From the NCBI GenBank assembly GCA_934454745.1, contig CAKSGP010000002.1:1-24186 (forward strand): DNA of 24,186 nucleotides, in the 5' to 3' direction. The translations under genes and the position numbers were made by a program. Position 1 is the first letter of the stretch; each line of letters begins with the position of its first letter. This document shows positions 1 to 8,699 of the stretch, one piece after another. The DNA is from an uncultured Clostridia bacterium (lineage in GTDB: Bacteria; Bacillota; Clostridia; UBA1381). The notes beneath the pieces were generated by a model. It saw nothing but the letters and a program-made list of their open reading frames with translations, did no database searches and had not been told where the DNA came from.

Positions 1-860
1 GGGTTGATAAAGTCCTTGAGGAGAAAGGCTCTGTATGTGAGAAAATATATGTGGGCGAAGACGATATGTGCAGTATATATAGGCTGAAGCTGTATATTAC
101 AAAGGAAATTCCCTTTTATGCAATGTTTTTGATTCCGCACAGGGAAGGACCTGTGCCTCTTGTCATCGCTCAGCATGGCGGCGGCGGTACTCCCGAGCTT
201 TGCTGCAATTTTGTCGGCAAAAACAATTACAATAATATGGTTCAGAGGCTGCTTAAAAGGGGTGTAGCAGTTATTGCACCCCAGCTTCTGCTTTGGTCAT
301 TGGAAGAAAAAGAAACAATGCGAAAACACGATATTCCTTATGACAGAAGAGTTATAGATAACAGTTTAAAACGCTTTGGCATTAGTATGACTGCTCTTGA
401 GATATCCGGTATAATGCGCTGCATAGACTATGCCTGTACTATGCCTATAATAAACTCTGACAGTATTGGTATGATAGGATTGTCGTACGGCGGATATTTT
501 ACGCTTCATACCATGGCGGCAGATGAACGCATTAAGGCAGGATATGCCGCCGGATTTTTCAGTGATAGGGATGTATATGATTGGAGTGACTGGTGCTATA
601 AAGGCTCGGCACTGACGTTTCAGGATGCAGAAGTAGCAGCGCTTTGCGCACCAAGAAAATTATATATTTCGGTTGGCAAGCAAGACCCTGTTTTTGATTA
701 TAAATCAGCTTGTGCTGAAGCAGAGCGCGTGCGGGATTATTATGTTTCCTGCGGTTGTGAAAATAATTACTGTTTTTCGCTTTGGGAAGGCGGACATACG
801 ATTGAAGACAGTGACAGAGGATACGACTTTATATTTGAGGCGTTAAATTATAAAGTATAA
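1..860 (+). CDS. Alpha/beta hydrolase (esterase/deacetylase-like), 5' partial
   Basis: The frame is open from base 3 with no stop, so the gene probably begins before the window; the GTG at 51 is only the first start-like codon and has no clear ribosome binding site. Numbered from that GTG, the protein shows an HGGGG oxyanion-type motif at 42-46, the nucleophile elbow GLSYGG with Ser145, a likely acid Asp212 in VGKQDP, and His249 in EGGHT. This order fits the alpha/beta hydrolase fold, and the closest resemblance is to acetyl-xylan-esterase/dienelactone-hydrolase-like enzymes. No signal peptide is visible in the part seen, so it may be cytoplasmic. The substrate cannot be told from sequence. 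It converges with eno, with a hairpin between them. Confidence 0.8.
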   Translation, partial: VDKVLEEKGSVCEKIYVGEDDMCSIYRLKLYITKEIPFYAMFLIPHREGPVPLVIAQHGGGGTPELCCNFVGKNNYNNMVQRLLKRGVAVIAPQLLLWSLEEKETMRKHDIPYDRRVIDNSLKRFGISMTALEISGIMRCIDYACTMPIINSDSIGMIGLSYGGYFTLHTMAADERIKAGYAAGFFSDRDVYDWSDWCYKGSALTFQDAEVAALCAPRKLYISVGKQDPVFDYKSACAEAERVRDYYVSCGCENNYCFSLWEGGHTIEDSDRGYDFIFEALNYKV

Positions 861-880
861 GATTTAACAGGATATAATAA

Positions 881-985
881 ACAATTGACGAGTATTGGGA
901 TGCTGATATCGAGTATATGTTAAAGTCAATGAACCAGGAGGATTGGTATATTGCTCAAAGTATAACAGAGGGCTGTTGCATTTAG
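881..985 (+). other. Short open stretch, possible gene remnant
   Basis: A 34-codon open frame runs directly from a double stop at about 875-880 to TAG at 983. It reads acidic and aromatic-rich (begins TIDEYWDADIEYML) and its tail runs into the hairpin at 970-996. There is no ribosome binding site before its only internal ATG (917). It could be the residue of a decayed gene or chance; nothing recognisable. Confidence 0.2.
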
Positions 986-996
986 CGCAACAGCCC
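970..996. terminator. Hairpin between converging hydrolase and eno genes
   Basis: A perfect 10-bp stem (GGGCTGTTGC at 970-979 with its complement at 987-996) encloses a 7-nt loop. Neither side has a strong T-run, although the plus side continues AATTTGATATTTTA. It sits just beyond the eno stop and probably serves as a bidirectional terminator. Confidence 0.6.
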
Positions 997-1007
997 AATT
1001 TGATATT

Positions 1008-2279
1008 TTACTTCAAATCTTCATACACTGCCTGATGTCCTAGTTCCTCCTCGATACGCAGTAGACGGTTATATTTTGCCGTACGGTCTGTACGTGCAGG
1101 TGCGCCTGTTTTGATTTGCCCTGCGTTTACTGCAACTGCAATATCGGCAATGGTTGTATCCTCCGATTCACCGCTTCTGTGGGATATAACGGCACTGTAT
1201 CCGTTTTTATGTGCAAGCTCTATTGCATCAAGTGTATCGGTGAGAGTTCCTATTTGGTTCACCTTTATAAGAATTGAGTTTCCTGCACCTGATATTATTC
1301 CTTCCTTAAGCCGTTTCGGGTTTGTTACAAATAAATCATCGCCTACAATTTGTATTCTGTCGCCTATTCTCTCTGTAAGTTCGGAAAATCCTTCAAAATC
1401 ATTTTCTCCAAGAGGATCTTCGATTGAAAAAATCGGATACCGTGATGATAAATCCTCCCAGTAGCTTATAAGCTCCTCTCTTGTTTTACTAATCCCTGAT
1501 TTTGGCAATTTGTATCCGTTATCCTCTGCCCATTCAGATGATGCCGCATCAATTGCAATCTTAAAATCCTCACCTGCAGAATATCCGGCACGTTCAATGG
1601 CAGAAACAATAAGATCAAGAGCTTCTTCGTCATTGTTGAGATTCGGTGCAAATCCGCCCTCGTCCCCAACGGCTGTTGCATTGCCGTTCTCGTTTAAGAT
1701 ACGTTTCAATTCATAGTAAACCTCAGATGAACGGCGTATGCACTCGGAAAAGGAATCTGCGCCTATGGGCATTATCATAAATTCCTGAATATCAACGTTA
1801 TTATTTGCGTGTGCACCGCCATTTAGAATATTCATCATGGGTACAGGCATTGTGTGTGCATTAACTCCGCCTACATAGCGGTAGAGGGGAATACACAGAC
1901 TTGACGCCGCCGCTTTTGCACAGGCAAGTGACACGCCAAGCACTGCATTTGCACCAAGCTTATGGAGATTTTTTGTGCCGTCAAGCTCACGCAACGTTTT
2001 ATCTATAAGCCGTTGGTCAAGTACATTCATACCGATAATCTCGTCTGCTATCGTGTTATTAACATTTTTAATGGCATTAAGAACGCCCTTGCCGTCAAAG
2101 CGTTTTCTGTCCCCGTCACGAAGCTCATATGCTTCATATTCGCCTGTGGATGCGCCTGATGGAACTATTGCACGTCCAACAGCATCATCTGTTGCAACCT
2201 CAACCTCAATAGTAGGATTGCCACGGGAGTCAAGAACTTCACGTGCGTGTATGTCCGTTATTTCAATATAGCATTTCAT
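1008..2279 (-). CDS. eno: Enolase (phosphopyruvate hydratase)
   Basis: Converts 2-phosphoglycerate to phosphoenolpyruvate in glycolysis, in the cytoplasm. The start at 2279 gives 423 residues, the normal length. It is preceded by AAAGGAG (2290-2296) ten bases upstream; the open frame extends further upstream but only through the nth region. Active-site residues are in place: Glu166 in VDIQEFM, Glu207 in GDEGGFAP, Mg ligands Asp244, Glu287 (SIED) and Asp314 (VGDD), Lys339 in the signature ILIKVNQIGTLTDT, His367 (SHRSGE) and Lys390 (IKTG). The loop HANNNVD has Asn where HADNNVD is usual, a mild variation. It lies 65 bp downstream of nth on the same strand, so the two are probably cotranscribed. 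Confidence 0.98.
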   Translation of the reverse strand: MKCYIEITDIHAREVLDSRGNPTIEVEVATDDAVGRAIVPSGASTGEYEAYELRDGDRKRFDGKGVLNAIKNVNNTIADEIIGMNVLDQRLIDKTLRELDGTKNLHKLGANAVLGVSLACAKAAASSLCIPLYRYVGGVNAHTMPVPMMNILNGGAHANNNVDIQEFMIMPIGADSFSECIRRSSEVYYELKRILNENGNATAVGDEGGFAPNLNNDEEALDLIVSAIERAGYSAGEDFKIAIDAASSEWAEDNGYKLPKSGISKTREELISYWEDLSSRYPIFSIEDPLGENDFEGFSELTERIGDRIQIVGDDLFVTNPKRLKEGIISGAGNSILIKVNQIGTLTDTLDAIELAHKNGYSAVISHRSGESEDTTIADIAVAVNAGQIKTGAPARTDRTAKYNRLLRIEEELGHQAVYEDLK

Positions 2280-2344
2280 AAAAAATCCACTCCTTTCAGG
2301 ATTATTTTTTGCCGTAGGAGTGGGATTTATTCTATATTTTGAAG

Positions 2345-2977
2345 TTATTTTACACCTGTCTTTTTGCATATGCCATTCAGGGTACAGCCTTCGCACATTG
2401 GCTTTCGTGCATTGCATACGTTTCTGCCGTGTGCAACAAGTCTGTGACAAAAATCAAGACTTTCCTCAGGCGGTATAATTTTTTTCAGATCTGCCTCGAT
2501 TTTTACAGGGTCAGAGTTCTTTGTAAGACCAATTCTGTTTGAAAGCCTGATACAATGGGTATCAACAACTATTGCGGGCTTTTTAAATATATCTCCAAGC
2601 ACAAGATTTGCAGTTTTTCTGCCTGTACCGGGAAGTGTCAGTAAATCCTCCATTGTATCGGGAACCTCACCGCCATATACGTCAATTATACGCTGTGCGG
2701 CGGCAATTATATTTTTCGCTTTACTTCGGTAAAAGCCCGCGGAGCGAATGTCTTGACAAAGCTCCTCATAGTCGGCATTGGCAAAGTCATACACATTTTT
2801 ATATTTTTTGAATAAATCTGCTGTTACAATATTCACACGTGCATCTGTGCATTGTGCGGAAAGCTGTGTAGCAATAAGCATTTCTATGGGTGTTGTATAA
2901 ATAAGAGTACACTGTACTTTTGGGTATTCAAGCTTTAATTTTTCTATTACTTCCTGTGCTAACTGTTTTTTCGTCAT
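2345..2977 (-). CDS. nth: Endonuclease III (base-excision DNA glycosylase/AP lyase)
   Basis: Removes oxidised pyrimidines and cleaves at abasic sites. The protein has 210 residues, as usual for the family. The helix-hairpin-helix LPGTGRKTANLVL carries the catalytic Lys121, and Asp139 lies in VVDTHCIRL. A complete [4Fe-4S] cluster motif C-X6-C-X2-C-X5-C is formed by Cys188, 195, 198 and 204. The start at 2977 has GAGGTG (2985-2990) seven bases upstream. It is the first gene of an nth-eno pair, with a strong promoter at 2997-3025. Confidence 0.97.
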   Translation of the reverse strand: MTKKQLAQEVIEKLKLEYPKVQCTLIYTTPIEMLIATQLSAQCTDARVNIVTADLFKKYKNVYDFANADYEELCQDIRSAGFYRSKAKNIIAAAQRIIDVYGGEVPDTMEDLLTLPGTGRKTANLVLGDIFKKPAIVVDTHCIRLSNRIGLTKNSDPVKIEADLKKIIPPEESLDFCHRLVAHGRNVCNARKPMCEGCTLNGICKKTGVK

Positions 2978-2996
2978 AGTTTTTCACCTCATAATA

Positions 2997-3025
2997 ATAT
3001 TAGCACATAAAAAGGCTGATGTCAA
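2997..3025 (-). promoter_or_regulatory. Promoter of the nth-eno operon
   Basis: Read on the minus strand: TTGACA (3020-3025), a 17-nt spacer, TAATAT (2997-3002) preceded by TGC, i.e. an extended -10. Both boxes match sigma-A consensus closely. It is divergent from the glyA promoter, with about 33 bp between the two -35 boxes. Confidence 0.8.
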
Positions 3026-3058
3026 TTTCGTAAAATAACACTTTTTTCTCGGAAACAC

Positions 3059-3087
3059 TTGCAAAAGCTATGATTTTTATGTATAAT
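3059..3087 (+). promoter_or_regulatory. Promoter of the glyA-argS operon
   Basis: TTGCAA (3059-3064), 17-nt spacer, TATAAT (3082-3087). The predicted transcript starts near 3094, leaving a short leader of about 36 nt before the glyA ATG, too short for a riboswitch or T-box. Confidence 0.8.
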
Positions 3088-3129
3088 GTAAAATAGACAG
3101 TTATATTGATTATTAAACGGAGGTTACTT

Positions 3130-4368
3130 ATGAAAAATTTTGACTTATTAAAGAAAAACGATCCTGAAGTATATGCAGCGGTTATGGACGAGACAAACAG
3201 ACAGAGAAATAAAATAGAGCTTATAGCATCAGAAAATTTTGTTTCTGAAACTGTTATGGAGGCAAACGGAACACCTCTTACAAATAAATATGCAGAGGGT
3301 TATCCGGGCAAGCGTTACTACGGCGGTTGCGAACACGTAGACGTAGTAGAGGAGCTGGCAATCGAGCGAGCAAAGAAAATCTTTGATGCAGGCTATGCCA
3401 ATGTTCAGCCCCATTCAGGCGCACAGGCAAATATGGCTGTGTTTTTTGCATTGCTTGAGCCGGGGGATACCGTGCTTTCAATGAGCCTTGCACACGGCGG
3501 ACATTTAAGCCACGGTTCGCCTGTTAATATGTCAGGTAAGTATTTTAATATTGTACCCTACGGTGTGAGTGAGGATACAAACACAATTGATTATGATGAA
3601 GTACGCCGTCTTGCACTTGAGTGTAAGCCGAAACTGATTTTAGCGGGTGCATCGGCATATCCCAGAGTTATAGATTTTAAGAGGTTTGCAGAAATATCAA
3701 AGGAAGTCGGTGCATATTTTATGGTGGATATGGCACACATTGCAGGTCTTATTGCCGCAGGGGTACATCCGTCACCCATGCCATATGCAGACGTTGTTAC
3801 AACAACCACTCATAAAACACTAAGAGGTCCCAGAGGCGGACTAATTCTTACAAATGACGAGGAGCTTGCAAAGAGATTTAACAAGGCAATATTCCCCGGA
3901 ATTCAGGGCGGCCCTCTTATGCACACAATTTCGGCTAAGGCGGTATGCTTTGGCGAGGCACTAAAGCCGGAGTTTAAAGAATATCAGAAGCAGATTGTAA
4001 AAAATGCACAGGCACTTGCACAACAGCTCCTAAAAGAGGGATTAAAGCTTGTTTCAGGCGGTACTGATAACCATCTTATGCTTGTTGACCTTACAGAAAC
4101 AGGCGTAACAGGCAAGGAAGCAGAAAAAATGCTTGACGAGGTAGGCATTACCGTAAACAAGAACGCAATACCCTTTGATACAAAGAGTCCGTTTATAACA
4201 AGCGGTATCAGAATAGGCACTCCTGCAACAACATCACGTGGATTTGTTGAGGAGGATATGGTTGAGATTGGTAAGCTTATCGGTCTTACAATCAGAGATT
4301 TTGAAAACAGCTTTGACGAAATTAAATCAAGAGTTGCCGCGTTGTGTGAAAAGCATCCACTTTATTAA
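3130..4368 (+). CDS. glyA: Serine hydroxymethyltransferase
   Basis: PLP enzyme interconverting serine and glycine while loading tetrahydrofolate with a one-carbon unit; cytoplasmic. The ATG at 3130 is chosen because GGAGG (3119-3123) lies six bases before it; it gives 412 residues, typical of the bacterial enzyme. Visible motifs are YYGGCEHVD, HSGAQAN, the MVDMAHIAGL stretch with Asp200 and His203, and the PLP-binding Lys229 in TTTTHKTLRGPRGG. The C-terminal domain is complete. argS follows after 31 bp in the same direction, so the genes are very likely cotranscribed. Confidence 0.98.
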   Translation: MKNFDLLKKNDPEVYAAVMDETNRQRNKIELIASENFVSETVMEANGTPLTNKYAEGYPGKRYYGGCEHVDVVEELAIERAKKIFDAGYANVQPHSGAQANMAVFFALLEPGDTVLSMSLAHGGHLSHGSPVNMSGKYFNIVPYGVSEDTNTIDYDEVRRLALECKPKLILAGASAYPRVIDFKRFAEISKEVGAYFMVDMAHIAGLIAAGVHPSPMPYADVVTTTTHKTLRGPRGGLILTNDEELAKRFNKAIFPGIQGGPLMHTISAKAVCFGEALKPEFKEYQKQIVKNAQALAQQLLKEGLKLVSGGTDNHLMLVDLTETGVTGKEAEKMLDEVGITVNKNAIPFDTKSPFITSGIRIGTPATTSRGFVEEDMVEIGKLIGLTIRDFENSFDEIKSRVAALCEKHPLY

Positions 4369-4399
4369 TAACACAGCCCTTTTATGAAAGGAATAGTAT

Positions 4400-6100
4400 A
4401 TGGATTTTAAAGAACATATTATAAATAAATTAGAGGAGCTTACAGGTCTTGAGCGTACAGCAATAGAGAAGGCTGTCGAAACACCGCCTGATGAAAAGCT
4501 TGGGGATTTAGCATTCCCCTGCTTTCCTCTTGCAAAGGTGATGAGAAAGGCACCCCCTGTTATTGCTCAGGAACTAAGCGAAAAGCTGTCAAATGACGAA
4601 TATATTGAGCGTGTTGATGCTGTGGGCGGTTATCTGAACTTTTTCTATAATCGTGGCGAGTTTATTTCTGATACAATAAATGCTGCACTCAAAGCAGGTG
4701 CAGATTGGGGAAAATCTGATATGGGAGAGGGAAAAACGGTACTTGTTGAGTATTCCTCGCCTAATATTGCAAAGCCCTTCCATATAGGTCACTTGTTCTC
4801 AACGGCGGTAGGTAATTCCCTTGCAAGAATTTACAAATTCTTAGGCTATAACGTAGAGTCCCTTAACCATTTAGGTGACTGGGGCACGCAGTTCGGCAAG
4901 CTTATAAGTGCATATAAGCGTTGGGGAGATGAGGCGGCAATAGAAAAAGATCCTATAAACGAGCTTTTGAAAATATATGTAAAATTCCACGAGGAGGCGG
5001 AAAAGGATCCGTCCCTTGAGGATGAAGCACGTGAGTATTTTAAAAAGCTTGAGGACGGCGATCCCGAGGCTACAAAGCTATGGAAGCATTTCAGGGATAT
5101 GAGCCTTGTTGAATTTAAACGTGTATATGATATGCTGGGCGTTTCCTTCGATTCATATAATGGTGAGGCGTTCTATTCCGATAAGATGGACGAGGTTGTG
5201 GATATGCTCCGTGATGCAAACCTTCTTACCGAAAGTGAGGGTGCACAGGTAGTTGATTTGTCGGATATGAATATGCCGCCCTGCATAATCTTAAAATCTG
5301 ATGGTGCGACTATATACGCAACCCGTGATATAGCCGCAGCACTGTATCGTAAGAGAACATATAATTTTGATAAAAATATATACGTTGTGGGCTTGCCTCA
5401 GTCATTGCATTTTAAGCAGATATTTGAAACAATGAAAAGAGCAGGCTGGGAGTGGAGCAAGGATTGCGTGCACGTAGGCTTTGGTCTTGTGAAGCTTCCG
5501 GGCAAGAATATGTCAACACGTCACGGCGATGTTGTATTTCTTGAGGACGTGCTTAATGAATCTATTGAAAAAACACGTTCTATAATAGAGAGCAACGGCT
5601 CAAATGTAGGCGATATAGATGATGTATCAAAGAAAATCGGTATTGGTGCGGTTCTTTACACCTTTCTTAAAAATTCGCGTGAAAAGGATATAGTATTCTC
5701 TTGGGATAAGATGCTGGATTTTGACGGTGAGAGTGCACCCTATTGTATGTATGGCTATGCAAGGGGTAAGAGCATACTTCGCCGTGCGGAGGGTATTGAT
5801 TACAGCCATACTGATCTTAGTAAAGCTGTATCGGAGGATGCTTATACTCTTGTTAAGATGATAAACTCATTCGGTGATGCAGTGGCAGATGCCGCAGATA
5901 AGAACGAGCCATTCTATGTAAATCGTTACGTAACAGGACTTGTGAAGGCGTTTAATAAGTTCTATAACACAAATCCCATTATGCGTGATGATGTTGACAT
6001 AGAAACAAAGAAAGCACGTCTTGCAATCGTTGATGCGACCTGCACAGTGATAAAATCAGCATTAGGCTTGTTAGGAATAGAAGTTGTTGAATCTATGTAA
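4400..6100 (+). CDS. argS: Arginyl-tRNA synthetase
   Basis: Class I aminoacyl-tRNA synthetase charging tRNA-Arg. 566 residues, the normal length. An N-terminal Add-1-like tRNA-binding domain (about 1-95) precedes the Rossmann core with the HIGH motif PFHIGHL at 126-132. NHLGDWGTQFGKL near 156-168 is typical of ArgRS. The degenerate KMSKS loop is KNMSTRHG (369-376), as usual for ArgRS. A DALR-type anticodon-binding domain forms the C-terminus. An AAAGGA site precedes the ATG. It is second in the glyA-argS operon; no T-box leader precedes it. A tRNA-Arg gene lies about 2.2 kb downstream on the same strand. Confidence 0.98.
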   Translation: MDFKEHIINKLEELTGLERTAIEKAVETPPDEKLGDLAFPCFPLAKVMRKAPPVIAQELSEKLSNDEYIERVDAVGGYLNFFYNRGEFISDTINAALKAGADWGKSDMGEGKTVLVEYSSPNIAKPFHIGHLFSTAVGNSLARIYKFLGYNVESLNHLGDWGTQFGKLISAYKRWGDEAAIEKDPINELLKIYVKFHEEAEKDPSLEDEAREYFKKLEDGDPEATKLWKHFRDMSLVEFKRVYDMLGVSFDSYNGEAFYSDKMDEVVDMLRDANLLTESEGAQVVDLSDMNMPPCIILKSDGATIYATRDIAAALYRKRTYNFDKNIYVVGLPQSLHFKQIFETMKRAGWEWSKDCVHVGFGLVKLPGKNMSTRHGDVVFLEDVLNESIEKTRSIIESNGSNVGDIDDVSKKIGIGAVLYTFLKNSREKDIVFSWDKMLDFDGESAPYCMYGYARGKSILRRAEGIDYSHTDLSKAVSEDAYTLVKMINSFGDAVADAADKNEPFYVNRYVTGLVKAFNKFYNTNPIMRDDVDIETKKARLAIVDATCTVIKSALGLLGIEVVESM

Positions 6101-6110
6101 CCTATAATTA

Positions 6111-6192
6111 AAATTCCGCATCTTGGTCGTTTTCCCTCGCTTATGTATAAGCATACACGTGCGTTGGGGAAAGCACCCCACCTGCGAAATTT
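6111..6192. repeat. Palindromic intergenic repeat, copy 1 (degenerate stem)
   Basis: First of two tandem copies, 89 bp apart. The ends form a near-perfect inverted repeat (AAATTCCGCA at 6111-6120 against TGCGAAATTT at 6183-6192, 9 of 10 pairs). Inside, a GC-rich stem is interrupted by mismatches, but the inner hairpin TGTAT-AAGC-ATACA is intact. It follows argS directly and could also weaken read-through. Confidence 0.75.
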
Positions 6193-6207
6193 TATTTTTA
6201 GAGGATA

Positions 6208-6280
6208 CATCTTGGGCGTTTTTCCCCACTTATGTATAGGCATACACGTGCGTTGGGGAAAAACGCCCCACCTGCGAAAT
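6208..6280. repeat. Palindromic intergenic repeat, copy 2 (perfect stem)
   Basis: Aligns along its length with copy 1 (roughly 64 of 73 positions by eye). Its main stem is perfect: 15 bp, 6214-6228 with 6254-6268, starting GGGCGTTTTTCCCCA. The 25-nt loop contains the conserved inner hairpin TGTAT-AGGC-ATACA (6233-6246). It ends CCTGCGAAAT like copy 1. No coding potential; it resembles a REP/MITE-like family. Confidence 0.8.
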
Positions 6281-6319
6281 GTTGTTTTAAAGGAAAAATC
6301 AATATAAAGGGGACAATAT

Positions 6320-8254
6320 ATGAAAAAAATTTTAGCATTGCTTATAAGTATTGCAACTCTTATTACGGCTTTGCCTATGGGGGTGTCGGCTAAATCCCTT
6401 TCCTGGGTGGGACGTGAAATGGAAGTCCGTCACAAGATGCTCAAGGAAAATGAGTTCAAGCTGTATGTAAAAACAACACCCGACTATTATCCCTACTATG
6501 GGGCAAAGTTTGAGCCTCGTTCGGGTATATATATCGGAACACCATATGACCGCAAGTATCCCGATATTCAGAATGCCGTTGATACAAGCTATGACTGGTT
6601 TATACCCTCTGATGAAATTAAAAATATCAATGTAGCACGTGTGGAGATTCCGGAGAAAGAAAGCAATCATACAGAGCTTGTGGGGCTAAACTGGAACTTT
6701 GCACTTAAAAACTCACAAATAATTGATATTAAAGAATATTCAAATTATATATATAACTATATAGACGAGGTTGCCTCTTGGGGCAAGGATGTGCTTTTGA
6801 TATTCGGTAAGGAAATGAATATTGATGATAACTTCAACTATCCTGAACTGTTTGTTGAGTGCTTCAGATTTGTTGCTGACTATGCACACACCAAGGAGAA
6901 TATAGCAATGGTATGGGCGCCTAATGATACAGGCGGTCTTGATACCACTTTTGAGGAGTATTACCCTGGGGACGAGTACGTTGACTGGATAGGCTGCAGT
7001 CTTTATACAATGCCGTATTTCCAGGGCAACCCCAATAATGATGACGGAGCAAATATGGCGTTTATAATGGGCCCATATGCAAACCCGTCAATGCGTGCAA
7101 AAATGCTCCACAATTTTATGCAAAGAAATAATATCAAAAAGCCTGTTATGATAACAGAGGGCGGCGTTGGTTTTGAATCCCCTGACGGTACAGATTATAC
7201 CGATTGGGCGGCACATCAGTTGCGTATGTACTATTCGGATATATGCCGTATGTACCCGGAATATAAATGTATAATCTCCTTTAACCAGTATGTCCCGGGT
7301 GATTTATACAGGTATGATATGATGAACAACCCCACACTGTTTTCACTTATGTGCGAACTTTTGGGAGATCCAATATATCTTAAGGAATATCCGTCCTCAG
7401 CTCCCCATTCATATGTAGAGTTACTGGATGGAATGGTATTTACTGATACTGTTGAAATATCTGCCTATGCTTACAGATATAAGAAACAAAACCTTGTAGT
7501 GCGGTATCTCCTTGACGGAAACTGGCTCACGGAACGCAGTGAACCGCCGTATGAGATAAAACTCGGCAATGACTATATCCCTTACGGTGAACATACCCTC
7601 ACCTGCGAGATTTATGACGGCGAGAAAATAGCGGACAGGAAAAGCTATAAAATATCGCTTGTTTCAAGCTATGACAAAAGCGACTATAAAGATGTAGCAG
7701 ATAATGGACTTTGTGCTTTTTCAGATATGAGCGATAAACCCAACGAGATGAAAAACGCCGTAGGATTTTTAGCGGAAAAGGGTATTGTTCAGGGAATGGG
7801 CGACAATCAGTTTATGCCCGACAACCGTATATCACGTGCGGAAATTGCAACAATGCTTATGCGTTTAGCAGGGATAGCAGAAAGCGATACCCACTGTGGT
7901 TTGTCTGATGTTACAGAGAATGACTGGTATTTAAAAACGGTAAATGCCGCAGTATCAGGAGGACTTATAAACGGTTATGATGATAACACATTCCGAGGCG
8001 GAAATGCAGTTACAAGGAACGAGCTTGTTGCGATTATGGCAAGAATTTTCCAAAAGGAAACAGGAAAAATGGTGCCTAATTTAGCACTAACATATACGGA
8101 CGATATTGCAGACTGGGTAGAGGATTATGTAAGAATTTTAAAAGCCGAGGATATTATCTTAGACCGTACAGATGGTATTTTCTACGGAGATGCTCTTGTA
8201 AGCCGAGGAGATGCGGCAATTATGATGCGAAGACTATACGAAAAAATCAATTAA
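6320..8254 (+). CDS. Secreted GH26-like glycosidase with SLH anchor
   Basis: 644 residues. A signal peptide (1-24, KKILALL...GVSA) is followed by a catalytic-type domain (about 30-355) resembling glycoside hydrolase family 26: the acid/base candidate Glu165 lies in IFGKEMNID, AMVWAPND matches the GH26 segment after it, and the nucleophile candidate Glu280 lies in KPVMITEGG. Residues about 365-450 look like an Ig-type beta domain. Three SLH repeats follow (about 467-517, 528-577, 591-644), the last two with weaker consensus, which would hold the protein to cell-wall polysaccharide. By family the substrate would be a beta-mannan or related glucan, but this is not provable here. AAAGGGG (6306-6312) precedes the ATG. 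Transcription may be monocistronic; the palindromic repeats separate it from argS. Confidence 0.85.
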   Translation: MKKILALLISIATLITALPMGVSAKSLSWVGREMEVRHKMLKENEFKLYVKTTPDYYPYYGAKFEPRSGIYIGTPYDRKYPDIQNAVDTSYDWFIPSDEIKNINVARVEIPEKESNHTELVGLNWNFALKNSQIIDIKEYSNYIYNYIDEVASWGKDVLLIFGKEMNIDDNFNYPELFVECFRFVADYAHTKENIAMVWAPNDTGGLDTTFEEYYPGDEYVDWIGCSLYTMPYFQGNPNNDDGANMAFIMGPYANPSMRAKMLHNFMQRNNIKKPVMITEGGVGFESPDGTDYTDWAAHQLRMYYSDICRMYPEYKCIISFNQYVPGDLYRYDMMNNPTLFSLMCELLGDPIYLKEYPSSAPHSYVELLDGMVFTDTVEISAYAYRYKKQNLVVRYLLDGNWLTERSEPPYEIKLGNDYIPYGEHTLTCEIYDGEKIADRKSYKISLVSSYDKSDYKDVADNGLCAFSDMSDKPNEMKNAVGFLAEKGIVQGMGDNQFMPDNRISRAEIATMLMRLAGIAESDTHCGLSDVTENDWYLKTVNAAVSGGLINGYDDNTFRGGNAVTRNELVAIMARIFQKETGKMVPNLALTYTDDIADWVEDYVRILKAEDIILDRTDGIFYGDALVSRGDAAIMMRRLYEKIN

Positions 8255-8288
8255 AAACAGAAAACTTTAAAAAAATACTGAAAAGCTC

Positions 8289-8317
8289 TTGACAAATCCA
8301 CAAAAGTATGGTAGTAT
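8289..8317 (+). promoter_or_regulatory. Promoter of tRNA-Arg
   Basis: A consensus TTGACA (8289-8294) is followed after 17 nt by TAGTAT (8312-8317). This places the start near 8324, some 20 nt before the tRNA. Confidence 0.75.
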
Positions 8318-8343
8318 AACTGTTGTGTTTGAAAAGAGCATAA

Positions 8344-8420
8344 GCGCTCGTAGCTCAGCTGGATAGAGTGACTGGCTACGAACCAGTAGGTCAGGGGTTC
8401 GAGTCCCTTCGGGCGCACCA
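8344..8420 (+). tRNA. tRNA-Arg (anticodon ACG)
   Basis: 77 nt that fold into a full cloverleaf: acceptor GCGCTCG/CGGGCGC with one G-U pair, D arm GCTC...GAGT, anticodon stem ACTGG/CCAGT with loop CTACGAA (anticodon ACG, presumably read as ICG), T arm with TTCGAGT, and an encoded discriminator A plus CCA. It reads CGU-type arginine codons. It has its own promoter and intrinsic terminator. Its last 20 bases recur imperfectly downstream (8587-8606, 8751-8764). Confidence 0.97.
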
Positions 8421-8429
8421 AATAGAAAT

Positions 8430-8458
8430 ACCACCCTAAAAGGGTGGTGTTTTTATTT
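8430..8458 (+). terminator. Intrinsic terminator of tRNA-Arg
   Basis: ACCACCCT (8430-8437), an AAA loop and AGGGTGGT (8441-8448), followed by GTTTTTATTT. Textbook Rho-independent form, 10 nt after the tRNA CCA end. Confidence 0.9.
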
Positions 8459-8474
8459 GGTCAGTAAGATAGTA

Positions 8475-8606
8475 GGGACTCGAACCCTGAGAGGACTTTT
8501 CGCGTAAAGAAAAGCTGCCGGTGACAGCTTTTCAGCGAAAAGGGAGCGAAACGGAAGTGGAGCGAAGACAAGCGGCGGAGCCGATTGAGTCCCTTCGGGC
8601 ACACCA
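8475..8606. repeat. tRNA-end-mimic element 1 (nested hairpins, ends in a copy of the tRNA 3' end)
   Basis: About 130 bp, non-coding in appearance. It opens with GGGACTCGAACCCT, the complement of a tRNA T arm, and closes with GAGTCCCTTCGGGCACACCA (8587-8606), which matches the tRNA-Arg 3' end in 19 of 20 bases. GGGACTC (8475-8481) pairs with GAGTCCC (8587-8593). Inside are two nested perfect stems: CTTTTCGC (8496-8503) with GCGAAAAG (8535-8542), and AAAAGCTG (8510-8517) with CAGCTTTT (8525-8532). After these come four AGCGRA-like direct repeats. It may be a mobile or integration-derived element; function unknown. Confidence 0.6.
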
Positions 8607-8699
8607 ACTTAAATAGCCATACAGCAGTGCGACTCTTTTCTAATTTAGCGATAAGAGGGAACAACCAATCAGGCTTCGCAAACGCTTGCCTTTTTGGAA

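Noticed and set aside
2280..2450. Upstream extension of the enolase reading frame
   Set aside because: It overlaps nth in the same direction, has no family similarity, and the start at 2279 has an ideal ribosome site and normal enolase length.
3094..3129. Possible riboswitch before glyA, or T-box before argS
   Set aside because: The glyA leader is only about 36 nt after the predicted start, and argS follows glyA after 31 bp; neither leaves space for such RNAs.
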